A stretch of 64,000 bases of DNA, taken from contig JAQFVV010006275.1 of NCBI GenBank assembly GCA_028023455.1, forward strand, positions 374,001 through 438,000, written 5' to 3'. The notes beneath the pieces are model-generated. The model was not told the DNA's origin, did no database searches, and was given only the letters and a program-made list of their open reading frames with translations. Positions 37,150-51,303 of the stretch are shown piece by piece; positions within the stretch are counted from its first letter, which is position 1; each line of letters starts with the position of its first letter. Both the position numbers and the translations under genes were made by a program. Origin of the DNA: Epiperipatus broadwayi. Its lineage: Eukaryota; Onychophora; Udeonychophora; Euonychophora; Peripatidae.

Positions 37150-40100
37150 TTGGGGGGGGGGTACTACATATATTCACCTTGGCAAGAATTAAAGATGGAC
37201 AGTAAATCACATGCATGTTATTTTTGCCAGATTATAGATTATTCATGCCAGCAATTTTTCACGATGTCATAGCATAGTTTAAATTATAAAATTAGCAGCA
37301 ACACTGATATTTTGACTAATAACTTTCTCCTCATCGGAATATTATTTAATATTCAGTTAGAAAATGAATTCATTTCCTTTATAGATGATTGCAAATGTGT
37401 TTATTCAGTCTTATATATATATATTTGTACCAGTGAAAAAAAAAAAACAAAGATTATAATGATGTTGGAAAAGATAAATGACATTATAAATAGGTGTTCT
37501 GAAAAACAGTAAGATGTTTTGAGAATATAATCATGGGTTTTGAAAGAAAGAATAGATAGGTTAATGGGATTAATATTAAGATTTCATGAGATAAATTCAA
37601 ATAAGATTTGTGAAATTAAGGCTAAAATGTTTGCATGAGAATGATAGTATTAATTTTCTAAATATGTTTATTAGAAATATATTTATTTAAAAAGGATAGA
37701 TTACATTTATTAGAGAAGAGAAATAAAGTATTAGTTAATTTACAATAAATTTTACTATTCATTAAATTAAAAATGGGAAGGGGGATATATATATACCTAA
37801 GAGCAATGTTGAAAAAATATATAAAAAACAAAGATATGTTTATATTTAGAAGTGCAAATAAATAAAAGACAATGTGGATGAAGTTTAAATGATGGAGAAC
37901 TAAAAGATTTTTTTTTTTTTTTACTAAGAATGCCTGGGAAGAATTATAAAAGTATTTACACGAAGGGCTGAAGGTATTAATAAAAAACTTGGTGTTATAA
38001 ATACGCAAGGAAAAAGCAATATAGTTAACAGGTAGTGTATGCCATTCTTTTCTTAAGAATTACCTTTATTAATTTTACTCCACTAATGCATTCAACTAGA
38101 TGCTTTATTATGCCAAAGAACTAAGTTAATTGATCATGTCCATACGCTATGTATGTGGTGATTTAGACCGTAAATCTCAAAAATATAATTTTATATCATT
38201 AATAAAAAATGCTATGACCTTATTTTAGATGTAAGACATTATTTACATTTGTCAGTGATATATAAAAGACGATTGCTCATAGAATAGTAAAACAATTAAA
38301 ACACATTCGATTTGCTAATCAATGATTTATAGGGAACTGAAAAATTATGCTTTAAACTGTTAATTGTGAAACATCTTCATCTACAATGAGATCAGTTCCT
38401 ATAGTTTTAATAATGTGGAAGGCTTTCGCTTAATGAATTTAATATATTCCTATAGTTTTATATTTTCAGTAACAATTCTCCACAGCATAAAACTTCAAGT
38501 GATGAGGAATCAAACAAAAGTATTACCAAAATGAAAAAAAGGTAAATTTTCAAAAAACCAACATTCACAGTTTACTTTTATTTCAATATATTTATTATTA
38601 TAAGATCTGAATGATCTTATTCATATGGATTTATTTACAAAACAGACTAAACATTTAGATTGAAGATTAAATGGGTGGACTCTATTGCAGCTTTTTAGTA
38701 AAATTAGTTTTTTTTCCCACACCTACCATGATAAATTCAAGGAATGTTTTCCCAAGATGATAGAGTTGATTTTGTAAAGACACTAATTCAGTTATGGAGG
38801 ATTTTGGCCATAAGTATAACATGGATAAATCATACTCGTTTTAAATGGCTACTAGTTTGAAGTTTTTATAATTTTTTTCTGTATCATATATAAATAAAAG
38901 CCATATGAAAGCCACTTTGGGAAAGGATCAGAATCAGAAATCTAAATGGAATATCTGTAGAGATCTAAAGATCAACTAGTTCATATCAAATTCTACTGTT
39001 TTTTTTTTTTTTAAAGTGAGTTGGGCAATGGACCAGCAAAACTAGACATTATGAATAAGTTTGCCTTCCTCCTTTCTACATAAGACCAGAACTTATGATA
39101 TGATAAAAAGATAGATAGAACGAAATAAGTTGAGTTTTTTTAGACGATTTTGAAAATACTTTTCAAGATTCTCAGGTCAAAGAATTGTGAAGAGATTATA
39201 GATTTTCAGGTGAGTTAAATAAATTTGAAAAACCTGTTTGGCAGAGTTTGAAAATTTATTTGCACAAACACTTTGACATCATAAAATCAAAAAACTATTT
39301 GAAAACAGTAGTGATTTTTTAAAATCTAATTAAAAAATGGGATGCAACTACAGTCATGATGAGTATTTTTAGTGAAACACTTCTAACTTGGAAATATTTT
39401 ATTGAGACCAGTAGGAATGCTCCAGTATATTGGCTACCTATGCCCGATTGTTGAGAAATATTTTAGATATAAAAAATAACAGAAAATCAACTATTTTTTA
39501 AATTAGAGATTTAAATTTTTTAATCAAATTTTTAATAAGTATGTATTATACTAATAATTAGCACTAACACACTTGTTGGAGAAGTTTAATTTTATTTATA
39601 AGTATGTATATGAATTTTTAAAAATGAAATTATTTGCTATTCAAAAAATCTTACTTAATAGAGAAATTGTTGTAACGCACTTACATTCAAGCACAAAAAA
39701 ATACTATAAAATCAATTATCTTCAACATATGAACTTTTTATTTGTTCTTCATGATTTCATTAATTCTATTAAATTAGCATTATGATTGGAATTCATTACT
39801 AGAAAAAGCAATAATTTAAGTTATTTTATAAATTGCATGTGTCCAATCTGTATGAAATACTGTTTATTTATGTATTGTACATCTTCATATGTATATACAT
39901 ATATTTAAAGTATCAATAGATAATTGATCATAATATATAAATTACATCACTACAATCTTCATACTTATATGTTACCAATAAATGTTTCAGGCATCTGTTT
40001 ATCAAGAACTTAGACAAGGTTAGAAAATTGGTATCTATTTTTTAACCATTTATAATATTGCCCTAATAACAGACTGCTGAAATATTTATAGGTAATGTAT

Positions 40101-41247
40101 GAGTATGAAGGATAAGGTGATAATTTATATTTACATATAAACACACCTATATTCCAACAGTAAATGTAAAAAAAAAAATAGGTTTTTTAACACTAAAAAA
40201 ACATATTTTATTTTTTAATTAAAAATAAAAATAAATCTTTGATAATAGTCTCAAAATGTACCATGTTTTTTTTTTTTTTTAAGATTAAGAAAATATTCAA
40301 AATCTGGCAGGATTCAACAAATTTAGAAATGCCTTCAGATTGAAATTAACTTTTGATCATTTAAAAAATGAACATTAATTCATTAAATTTATTATAATTA
40401 AATAAGTAGTTATCTAGCAAGACTAGTGTTAAATTAGACAGAATATGTATTAAATCTGCTTTCTTAACTATATAAAAACTTTAATTAAAACTGAAATTCA
40501 ATGGAAAGAAGCTAAAATTAAAATTATTCTAGAGGAAGAAAATATTAAAAAGATTGGGTAATACAAGAAAATTGAAACTAAATGCTGAAAAGCAGAAAAT
40601 ATCATTTCAAAATTGCACAATGTTAGATAGAAAAATAAAAAAGAGAACTATACAAAATGATAATAAACTTTAATGATAATGATAACCATTAAGAGATGAC
40701 TGTACAAGATAAACAAAGAACACTTATTACTAGAAAAAATGAAATTTTGAAGCAATAATCAGAGTACTCGTTCTGCATTCTATAAACTCACTATAATAAT
40801 AAAATATTGAATAAATTTGTGAAAAAACTGTGCCATTATTTTATAATATTGAAGATAATATTGATTAGAAGGTAAAAAATCAGAGAATAAATTGAAGAAG
40901 GGGGGGGGGAGGATCTATTTTACTAAAAGAAAATTACAAACAACATCATTTTGAATTCAAAAAAATGATAGAGTATCTAAATCATATACAAAATCATGGT
41001 TAATGTCAAACTATAAAAAGAACAGCAATAGTAAATATTTTAGTCTTAATAAATGTCTTAATGAAAAATTTAAGGCCCCAATAAAGAATACTTGGCAGAT
41101 AATCAAACTGCATTTAAAAAACCCTGAGTACCATACAATAGATCATTTTACCTTACTGCAGAAAAATTTAAAAGAAAAAAAAATGTTTGTATTTTATTCA
41201 CTTTCAAAAGATCTTGATAGCACTGACCAAAAGATATTTAAGAAATA
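37150..41247. other. Intronic A+T-rich DNA, little recognised
   Basis: G9-G10 runs occur near 37152 and 40901. Near 40575, KLNAEKQKISFQN resembles the KLN..KTK block after RT motif C, but nothing around it confirms a LINE relic. Otherwise nothing. Confidence 0.5.
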
Positions 41248-41405
41248 TTTGAATCATCATTATTGTCAACTATTATCAATCCATTGCAAGATGAAGGTCT
41301 CCAAGTTCAATTCATCTTCTCCAATCTCTAGCGTTTTTTCTCATCATTTCTGCATATTTCCTTATTTCATCCACCTATCTCAAATATGGTCTCTGTCAGG
41401 GTCTA
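41248..41405 (-). mobile_element. RTE-clade LINE, short 3' fragment
   Basis: About 150 bp match the 3' end of the LINE copies at 16.3 and 49.9 kb, including the shared wording TATTATCAATCCATTGCA on the plus strand and the GAT-rich tail. The match stops abruptly at about 41405, next to the TA-flanked element starting at 41415. It is a severely 5'-truncated insertion or a remnant. Confidence 0.75.
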
Positions 41406-41414
41406 AAGAGTATA

Positions 41415-42290
41415 CACCTGGGTCTCGTTTTATGCAGATTATTTTAATGCGATTTTGAAGTTATGCGATTCATGTTTCTTCTTAATATCTTTCATATTTC
41501 ACTATACTTATTAGATACCAAGAAATTTAAATTATTAATACCTTATTTTGACTTGAAATACTTTTTTTTCTTTCAAAAATATAACGTTATATTAGCAGCT
41601 TACGTGAATATGGCCTGAAGCTGTATTTAGAATATTAGCTTCTATGTAAATAACCTACTTATACTAATGAGTAAATAATAATAATAGATTTATATTTACA
41701 TATAAAAATATCACAATAAATATTCAAAAATTTTAAACTTTTAAAATGTATTTTGTTAATTATAACAGAAATAAATAATTTTTTAGATTTTTAAAATAAA
41801 TAATAACGAAGATTTTATTGATTTTATAAACTGAAAATAATCTTTCTAATGATAATCTATAATCTTTTTGTTTTGATTACGATCTCATTTTTTTAATATA
41901 GAAACAAAAAACCATTAACACAGCTCAAGACTAAAAGTGGCACTGACGAATCTGATTTCTTAACAGTGCACAAACGAACACATATTGTCAAATGGCCAAA
42001 TAACCGCTAATGATTAAAATATGTATGAAAAAATGTAAAATTAAATACTGTAGTTAATAAAAAAAGTTTATCTTGTATTATTTTTTTCAAATATTTGAAA
42101 TTTTTTATTAGTCATACTTTATTTCCTTATTTTTTTAATGTGAATTTTTAAGTAATTTTTCCTTCTTGCTTTGCTTTTATGCGATTTCTGAAAATTACAA
42201 CCCCTATCCCCATTTTTCAAGATAAGTTAAGTCTATTTTTGTGTGCGTTTTCTGAGGAACCTATCTACTGCATAAAACGAGAACCAGGTG
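41415..42290. mobile_element. Non-autonomous TA-flanked DNA element (family T1), copy 1
   Basis: The terminal inverted repeat CACCTGGGTCTCGTTTTATG at the left is matched inverted at the right (CATAAAACGAGAACCAGGTG). TATA lies outside both ends, consistent with TA target choice as in Tc1/mariner. Homologous to 59285-60148, in inverted orientation relative to it. No transposase frame is visible in 876 bp. Confidence 0.83.
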
Positions 42291-42539
42291 TATATATTAA
42301 ATAATTAATATTTAAAAAAAAAAAATCTATAGTAACTCAAAAGCAATAAGAAATGTAAACAAATTGAAAACAGAAAAACACAGTTGTTATTGCTAAAGGC
42401 AGATCATAAATCAGATAGTTAATGATTGTCTATTTTATTCATATAATAGTAAAATTGAAATTAATAAAAAAACAGTATGAATTTATCTCTAAGTTGAACT
42501 CTTTATAAATTCCTTTGCAATATTTGTAAATATTTGATC

Positions 42540-42862
42540 AGTTGTGTTTACAAAAAAAAAATCCATAAATAAATTTCACGTGCCTGCAGACCATTTTACG
42601 TGTGCCTGCCACTATCCGAACACGATAAAAAATTATTTATCTGATATAAATAAATTTAATTTTTAAAATTTCTTTTAAATTATTATATTATATTGTAATC
42701 AAATGTTAAAATTTTATTTTGAAATAAATATTTTTTGGTACATTATGTGTATTATTAACAATATCCAACTATAAATTGACATTGAAAAAATAAATGGTGC
42801 CCGCCACCTGGCCAGTATTATAGAATGTGCTCTTAAGTGCAAAAAGGTTGGGAACAGCTGAC
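42540..42862. mobile_element. hAT-like non-autonomous element fragment
   Basis: The right end AAAAAGGTTGGGAACAGCTG is the inverted form of the common hAT terminus CAG.TGTTCCCAACCTTTTT. Before it come hAT-like words GCCCGCCACCTGG and AGTGC. The left end (CAGTTGTG, 42545) is a poor partner, and no 8-bp target duplication is clear. Boundaries are uncertain. Confidence 0.42.
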
Positions 42863-43078
42863 ATATTTATTATATTCATTTGTTGTTTAAATGTAAGTAA
42901 ATATATAAAAATAGATACTATTTTTATTATGATGTAATTTCAGTTAAAACTTTTTAATATTATTTCTTATCAACTATATTTCTAAGTAAATTTTAATTTT
43001 GTTATTCATGAATTCATTATTCATATTATTATAATTTTTTTAAAAATCAACATCAAATATTGGGGACTCCTTTCTAGC

Positions 43079-43123
43079 TCTTTCTCTCTCTCTCTATATA
43101 TATATATACACATATATATATCA
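43079..43123. repeat. Compound (TC)n(TA)n microsatellite
   Basis: CTCTTTCTCTCTCTC passes directly into TATATATATATA and then CACATATATATAT. Confidence 0.9.
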
Positions 43124-43392
43124 TATCTGTTGGTTGTAAAAATTAATTTCGTAAATAAAAATAAAATTTGAATTAATTTCTAATATGTACTGGTTAAGTC
43201 GAATATTAAAAATATAACTATCATAAATACACTATTTTCTTTTTTAAGATTTATTCTTATTCATTCCTATTTATTTAAAATGCTTCTGTTCTAGAAAAGA
43301 TCTTTGTACATTTAGTTGAACAGGTACATTGAACACATTATAAAACAGATTTAAAATTAAACAACATTTGTATTAAATATATATATATGTCA

Positions 43393-43590
43393 TAATATGT
43401 TGGCCTATTTGCATCATCTATCATTAAAAATTTTAAACTTTTCAAATATAAGCAATTGTTAGTAACAACATACAAATAGACAATAACATTTTTTCTATTT
43501 GTGTGTTATTACTAACAATTGTTTGTATTTGAATAGTTCAAATAAAGTTTAAAATTTAATGATAGATGATGGAAATAATCCAACATATTA
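43393..43590. mobile_element. Hairpin MITE-like element, about 198 bp
   Basis: TAATATGTTGG at the left is inverted at the right (CCAACATATTA). The arms continue with CATCATCTATCATTAAA, AAGCAATTGTTAGTAA and CATACAAATAG, matched imperfectly in reverse on the right. The loop is T-rich, near 43488. No coding content. Confidence 0.75.
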
Positions 43591-44496
43591 GCACATCTAA
43601 TATACCATCATCACAAACCTTTAGGCAAATACAATATATATATATATTAAAATGAACAATCTATTATTCATTTCAATAAAAAACAATTTTTTTTTTTTTA
43701 AAGAGGGACTGAAATAAGTGTACAAAAATTTTTTTTTCTTATAAAATCAGTTTTCTTTTTCTCTTGAGCAGAAGAAAATACTACTTCAATCAAATCCCAG
43801 GATTTTCACTATGACTTGTGAATAAAAAGGAGGGACCCTACTAACAGCTAGATCTAATGTGGAACACTTTTGAATAACTTTGACTGAAATAAAGAAATAG
43901 ACACATTTAAATGACAGTTAAAAATTACAAGACTATATTATCACTCTAAACGGACTTTTAATATTTGTCACAAAGAAGTAAATAACAATTATGTGTTTTA
44001 TGTGAGTTTTATATTTAAAGTCTGATTTATACTTTATTTTAACTAATCTGAATTTGTAAATAATACCTGTATCTGGATATTATTTTGAAAGAAATTGTCA
44101 GTTTAAAAAAAAAAAAAAAGAAAGGAATGAATTTGTAATAACTTCTCTTTATTTGATAATTTTTTTTTTTTTTAAAAAAAATAATAATTATTATATATCA
44201 CATATGTATGCTAAACTTATGAATTTTATATAAGTAATTAATGAGAAAAAAGTAAAAAAATAATGACAATCATGTAAATGCGATGCACATATATAAATGG
44301 CATAAATCTCAAATAGCCTAGTTGATGATGTAATTCTTTCCATTAGATTCATTCATTTGTAGTTAAACTTGTATTTGATTACTGAAAATTGGATTTTATA
44401 CAGAATGACTTTTATATATGCAGTTGTTTGTTCAATGTTTAATAGTTTACATATGTTCACATCCATACGAAAGAATACATCCACATCAGTTTAATG

Positions 44497-44710
44497 AGTT
44501 AGGGATTGATCTCAGAATGAGTCATCCGTGTATAAATTATACTTGTATTAAATTAGCTTTAAGACCAAAATGCCACTCCTTATCATTATTGTATAGAAGG
44601 TTTATTCAGTTAGGGTTAGAACCAAAAGGCCATCCCTTTATAGTTATTATTATATAAGTTCTTATGTTTAGGATTAGGCAAAAAGACCATTTCTTATGAT
44701 TATTGCAACA
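44497..44710 (+). repeat. Degenerate tandem repeat, about four units of about 60 bp
   Basis: Units contain AGTTAGGGTTAGAACCAAAAGG, CCATCCCTTTATAGTTATTA and variants (TTTAGGATTAGGCAAAAAGA, CCACTCCTTATCATTATT). The first unit is weak. Confidence 0.6.
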
Positions 44711-44932
44711 AAGATAGCATTGATGTCTATCCCATATAGTGCATATATATGTGTAAGTACTAGGAGACATACAAGTCAAAGAAATGTTTATATTTATGGA
44801 TTCATATATACATAGAATTATATTTAAGTTTATTGAATTCATAGTTAAAGATACAGCAAATGTGTTATATATAGAGCTCAATATTATCTATGAATATATT
44901 AATACTATGATGCATTAAAAAAAGACTTTGTT

Positions 44933-45082
44933 AAAGAAATAAATTGCATATCAATTAATGATTATACTTTGTAAATAAATTACTGTTACATGATTCGTTA
45001 ATTTTATTAAAGAAAATAAATTAAACATCAATTAATAAGTACAATTGTAAATAAATTATTATTACATAATTTGTTACTTTGT
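44933..45082 (+). repeat. Tandem duplication, two units of about 75 bp
   Basis: AAAGAAATAAATTGCATATC at 44933 is repeated as AAAGAAAATAAATTAAACAT at 45009. Both continue CAATTAAT...TGTAAATAAATTA.T.TTACAT. Confidence 0.8.
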
Positions 45083-45356
45083 TTATGTAAAATTCAGGTC
45101 TACTTTCAATAATCGGGATTAACTTATATTCTCTGTGAATGAATAAAATGTAAAGAGTTGAAATATACTTAGTCTCACCATTACAATATATTGTAAATTT
45201 TGAAAAACATAATGTTAACAAAAGAATATATTTACTTAGTTGTTTACAATAATAAATTTAAATTTGAATTAGCATTTTTCATGGTAAATAAATTATTCTA
45301 TATTTAATTAAAAAAACAAACTGCCAGTGCAAAAAACAAACACATCAGGAAAAGTT

Positions 45357-45610
45357 ATAATTTTAAATGCTAACAGACTAAATAAAAGATTTATAAAAAC
45401 CACCCACAATGATTATTCTTATTGTTATTCTTATTAATATTATTATGATTTATTCTTACTGTAGTAATTAAAAAGTGCAAATCAACTTCCAAGGTGATAT
45501 AATTTTAAATACTAACAGATTAACACAATGATTATTTTTATTGTTATTCTTATTAATATTATGATTTATTCTTATTCTAGTTATTAAAAAGTGCAAATTA
45601 ACTTGCAAGA
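45357..45610 (+). repeat. Tandem duplication, two units of about 110-140 bp
   Basis: ATAATTTTAAAT.CTAACAGA begins both units (45357 and 45499). Both end TTAAAAAGTGCAAAT.AACTT. The first unit carries about 25 extra bp near 45390. Confidence 0.85.
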
Positions 45611-48600
45611 ACTGAAAATTAAGCCAAGATTGACTTGAACCATTAAATATCCTAAAGCTTCACTTAAACATCTCATTGTCTAAAATGTTATTTTATTCTT
45701 AAAAAAAAAATTATGCATTATTCTATAAATTGAACGTTGAAAGTTATTACAAATATAATTTCCAAAGATCTTCATTCAGTCCAGTGCTTATTCAAAAGCC
45801 AAGCAAAAATAGAAATAATGAAGAACATAGATTGTTTGTTATTGTATTTTGAACTCTCACTTATCTCATATACAAAAAAAAAAAAGAAACCAGAGGCAAT
45901 AATTATTATGAAAAAAAAAAATGTATCTTTCATTTTGATAGAAAATGATTATTTCATAAAATAGTTATATAATTGATATTTAAGCTACACTATTAAAAAA
46001 TAATGTTATATTTAATTTTTTATAATTTAAATATTTAATTATATTTTATTAATTTTATTTTATGATCAATAATTGAAACAATTATACTTAAAATGAAAAT
46101 ATAAATATATGTCTAGTGATGAAAAAAGATAGATTATCATATGTTACTTAGAGACTATTTACATATAAGGGATAGATAAATTGTGCATAAAAAAGTTTTT
46201 TATCTGAGAATATTTCCAGATTATTCTCATACAGGAATAATAATAATTAGTAGTCTCACAAATATTTGCAGTATATTAAATATGAAATAATTTAAATGGA
46301 CAGTTCTTTGATTCAGATATATTTGAAGATTAAATTCCTAGCTATTACCATATAATATATTATGATCTGTATATGATATGGCTTATTAACTATTATATAT
46401 TATCATGTATATACATTTTTAAATAAAAATACATTTTATGACTTTACATTTGATGGCAATATTATTCAAATTGCCATAATAAAAAAAAATATTTTAGGGG
46501 AAAAAATATTGTGTTAAGTTGTTGCTATCTATGTTTAGTAGCAAAAAAATATATTAGATAATAAAAAATCTTACGGACACATATCTAAGTCTCTGAGAAA
46601 AAAAGACCACTGTTCTCATAAGAAATGAATTACATTGATTTTTCTATAAGTTCCTTATGAAGTGTATTTAATACCATTATGTAAATTAGAAAAGACCAAT
46701 TATCTCAAAAACCATTAATGGGTTTTAGTATTATTGAATAGTGATATTATAAATCATTACCATATATGATGATGAAAAATATTTCTTCCACATTAACATG
46801 AAGTCAAGAAAAAATTATCCTGATACAATACCATGTTGGTAATTATTATTGCAATTATTGTAATAATGTCCATAATTATTTATATACAACCTCATAAAAT
46901 ACATATGGTGATTATGTAACTGTTAGAATTAAATCATAAAAATAATTGTCTTCTGAAGAATATTCTATAGTCATATCAGCACATACATATTTGAAGTCCA
47001 TATGCAACGAGAGTATATAATTTACTTAAAGTATGGGCCATAATTTTTTATTCACACTGTTTATCCTTATTTATTTTTCTTTAAAAAAAATCTAATACAC
47101 ATATCCTAATTCTTAATATGATACTCTCATAATAATATAGAGATGTTATAACTTCCATTATTATAAGGCCTGCAATAATAATACACAAAGACCTTACATT
47201 GTATTATCTTCTAGACAACAGTTTTTGTCTTAATTTTGTAGTGAAAGATTGTAATCTAACAATTGTGATAATATATTTTAGTTTTCAGTTTTGTCTCTAG
47301 ATGACAAATATGACTTGAGCACAATTTTAGAGATTGTTTAAGTTTATTAGTCCACAAAAAAGTCGTCATCGTCACCCCAAAACTAATTTCTTTGTTTCAA
47401 AACTATTTTGAAAAATACTTTTAACATAATATATATCTTGTTTTTATAATTAATATTACATTTCTTGAAATGTTTAAACTTACATAATAAAAAACAAAAA
47501 AATATTTTTTATTATATTAATAAAGATCGAAAGTTAAGTCTTTTTTTATTTCTCAAAATAATTTTATTTTAATATATTTTCATTATTTCTAAAGATATTT
47601 TTTATTAACAATTAAACTAACACTTTCATTTTGCCATAAATTCTATTTAAATTAAAGATTCCATGTATAAAAACTGATAAGTTTAAGCCTCAAATTAGTT
47701 ACATTCAATGTTACATTAATAAGTTAACTATATAAAGTAAATGCCTTTAAAAGAGCATATAAACTTAAGAGGAAGAAGAGCTAAATCTTATAACAAAAAT
47801 TTCTTTTTACTTATTACTTTATTATTGTATTATATAAACAAAAGTAACTGCAATTCCAAGAGCTATGCATAAACAGCATTCATACATTAATACTTGAAAA
47901 GAATAGAATGGATCATCTATTCTTTAATTAAAAACATGTTGAATCTTTATAGCGCTGTTATGCATTCATGACAGCTAATTTTTTGAAATTTTGTTTTCTT
48001 TTTAAATTGCTTCGAAAACTATAAGCATTCATTGCTGCTTGAATTCATCTTTAAAATGATGTATCACAATTTAAAATCAGATAAAATTTGAATTTTTTAT
48101 TAATATTTTTATTAATAGGTGCATTTAATTTTTTTTATTTTCTGGTCAATTTACTAGTTTACATGCGACAATAAAAGCAGAACATTTTTATCGGCCTTAT
48201 AAGCTAATATAATGAATTAGAAATATGCTGATAATTCGGATATCAAGGTCTTCAATGCAATATAAACGTAATCGCGTAATTGCAGAAAATAGGTTGTAAG
48301 TTATTAATTTTAATTTTTTAATTACTTGAATATTTTAAATTTTTTAAAATTATTTAATAAATGGTATATTAATTTGTTTGAGCTTGGTATTGGTGTGTGT
48401 ATAGTATATAAATTATGCTCTTTATTTTATAGTATATAAATTTGTATTCAAATATAACAAAAGTGGTTTTTGTACAATATAATTTTGGGTCTCTGATCCA
48501 AGTTTGAGGCAACTTTATTTTATAGACATAATGATTCTCAAAAGGTTTAATAATTTATTAGTATGTTTATATTTGTATTAGTGTGTTTGTGTTTGCTCTT

Positions 48601-49867
48601 GCATCGTGTTTGTATAATAAATAATGATTTACATATATAGAGCAGTACAATGTAAATTTTAAAAACTCATAATCAAATGTACAGAAAGGTTGCAGATTGC
48701 AGTTGATAAAGGAATCATTAAATTTATTGGGCATAGTACCATGTGAAAATATAAACATTTAAAACCAATAAAGAGAGATTTCAAATGGTGTGTATAATGT
48801 AGCCACAATGGTTATGCATATACCACATGGAATTGTATGCAAGTAAAGAATCAAATTCTGATTCTTACCTATACTTTGACACTCATGCTGTGGAATCAGT
48901 AGTTTTGCCACATCTTGCATCACATTATTTTCAAGTCTATGGTTAGCAAATGAGCTATATGCAAATAAATTATATCTATGTGGGACAATAAATATAAGAT
49001 AGCATCACAGGTGTGCATAAAAATGCAAACATCACTGTGTTCACAAGAAAATATAAAATGAAGAGAAGAAACTCATTTTCAGTGATACAGACAGTGGCCT
49101 ACAATTTCTAGTTTTTGATAGACAAGAAGCCAATTGCTATGATGACAAATGCATATCCATTTTCTGGAAATAATTTGTTTTGTATCTTTTATTACGATGA
49201 ATCTTTTTCTTATAGACACTTTTGAGATTTGGTAGCTTTTGTGGTTCAAAATAAAAATGAAGAATTCATATGCGACTTATTTTGGAGATTTTGAAACTAT
49301 GGATTATCTCAGGTAAGAAGTATTATATATGTTTGAAAGATAATTTTGCGAGGAATACAAAGAAATTATCATTGAAGATGAAATTTAAACTTAGTTAATG
49401 ATAAATTAGAAATTTTGAACAAACAATAAAATAATAATTATGTCGGATGTTGAAATTTCTTTGTTTCCTTATTTTTTAAATGATTATCACTATTTGTCTT
49501 AGACTTATTGTTTTCCTTAGTTTTTCTAGTTTCTATCAATGTAAAGTTTTTTGCTCTAACATTATAAAAACTGAAGTTATTGTGAAAATTGTGTCTTAAG
49601 ACAGTTTTTTTTTTTAAATTTAATATCGCACCTGGAGAATCAACAAGTTTAAGCTTAGATGGTAAATAACCATTCATTGATATTATTGTAAATAGAGAAT
49701 CTTTATATGTTGAAACATGATTTTAAATATGGCAGTTTAAGTTTTTCTGAAATTACAATTGAATGTTAGAAGACAAAGATATACAAATGTTATTTATTCA
49801 TAACACCTGGAAATATAATTACTTCAGTTTTATTTACATATACATCAAGCTATGCATATTTAATATT
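45611..49867. other. Intronic A+T-rich DNA, no element recognised
   Basis: A minus-strand open frame at 49438-49677 (79 codons, Lys/Asn-rich) has no recognisable family. An exon-like look near 49215-49315 lacks an open frame. No repeat was recognised. Confidence 0.5.
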
Positions 49868-51076
49868 TATATATCATCTCATCATTATCAACCATTATCA
49901 ATCCACTGCAGGATGGTCTTTCCAAATTCAACCCATCTTCTCCGATCTCTAGCCTCTCTTCTCTACATCACTCCTATACACTTTCTTATTTCATCCATCC
50001 ATCTTACATGTGATCACTTTCTGGGTTGTTTACAATCTCTTGGAATCTAGTTTAAGATTTCAATTGTCCATCTATCATCATCACTTCTAGCAATATAACC
50101 AGCCCAATTCCGCTTCAGTCTTTCCAATTCTTTCAATGATGTCAGTAATCTCTTCTTGTTACTCCTACTATGCATCTCTCCATACTTCTTTGAGTGGTGT
50201 AAAGTCTCTGTGTTGCTCTTCTATTAAGTGTCCAAGTCTCAGATCAATAAGTAAGCACTAGTAAAACACATTTATTAAAAACCTTCTTTTCAAACACAAA
50301 GATATATTTCATTTTAATATTAAGTTACTTCTACCAAAAGCACTCCAACCAAGTTTAATTCTATGATTAATTTCATCCATTTTTTTTCCATCTGTAGTAA
50401 TAATCTAACCAAAGTATTTGTAGTTGTTAACTTCTAACTTATCATAATCAATCTTTATTTTCACCTTTTGAAAAAATCCATTGAACATTATTTCAGTCCT
50501 TTTAACATTTACCTTTAAATCCTACTTTCATCTGGTAACTCTTGTAATATTTCCTGAATCTCTGAAGCATTATTTGCAAAAACAACTACATCATCTTCAA
50601 AATTTAAATGACTTAAATAATCTCCATTTACTTTTATTTCTTTAGACTTTCCATTTTAATCCACAAAATACTTCTTAAAGCACTACTGTAAAAAATTTTG
50701 GCAGTTTGGAGTCACCCTGTCTTGCACTTTTTTCAATGTTAATTTTCCTAGTATCATTATTGTAATCTAATTGTTATTGTGTATTTTTATAAATATTCCT
50801 CAGAATTAAGCAACATTCTGGGTCTATACCTTAATGAGCCAATGCTTTAATCACTAAAGAAATGCTTATAGAATCAAATGTTTATTCATAATCTACAAAT
50901 CCAAAGAATAATGGTAACTAATATTCATTGGTCCTTTCTTTAACTTCTCTCAATACTTGGATATGATCTATTATATTAAAATTACTTTTAAATCTTGTTC
51001 TTTTGGTTGGTTGAAATCCAATGTTCTCTGTAGACAAGTTATAATTAGCTTGGGAAAAATTTTGTATAAAACTGAT

Positions 51077-51303
51077 AGACACAGAGGCAAAACTCTCCAT
51101 ACAGTAGTGCCACTCGGTGCAAGCCAGAGTAATCAATGGATTCAGGAAGGTTTGTGCATAAAATCCCTATCTAATGTCTATTCATCCAATATCCCCAGAC
51201 TAGCCCGTGGGTATCATCAGAGAGGAGTTTTGCCTCTGTGTAAACAGCTTGTATAAGCAAAAAGAATAATAATAAACGTGTGAAGTTAAATGGTTTAAAA
51301 TAA
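51077..51303. mobile_element. Palindromic element family F1, inserted in a LINE
   Basis: The LINE text CTGATA stops at 51076 and AAAGACTGATAGGTCTG resumes at about 51304, where the parallel LINE at 17.5 kb is continuous. The insert has the family hairpin (AGAGGCAAAACTCTCCATAC / GAGGAGTTTTGCCTCTGTG). At its right edge, inverted, is the family terminus TTTAAACCATTTAACTTCAC. The left terminus is missing. An open frame covers part of it but is not a gene. Confidence 0.82.

Noticed and set aside
37658-38008. 116-codon minus-strand frame rich in Phe, Ile and Leu
   Set aside because: Low-complexity, hydrophobic-looking translation of A+T-rich DNA with no domain; likely chance.
41003-41458. 151-codon plus-strand open frame
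   Set aside because: Its second half is antisense to a LINE 3' fragment and runs into the T1 terminal repeat; the first half matches nothing I know.
49215-49315. Exon-like segment with TTCTTATAG before and CAGGTAAGAAG after
   Set aside because: All three frames of the segment contain stops and no conserved protein text is present.
50957-51256. 99-codon plus-strand frame and its 72-codon antisense partner
   Set aside because: They run across a decayed antisense LINE into a palindromic insertion; no protein resemblance.
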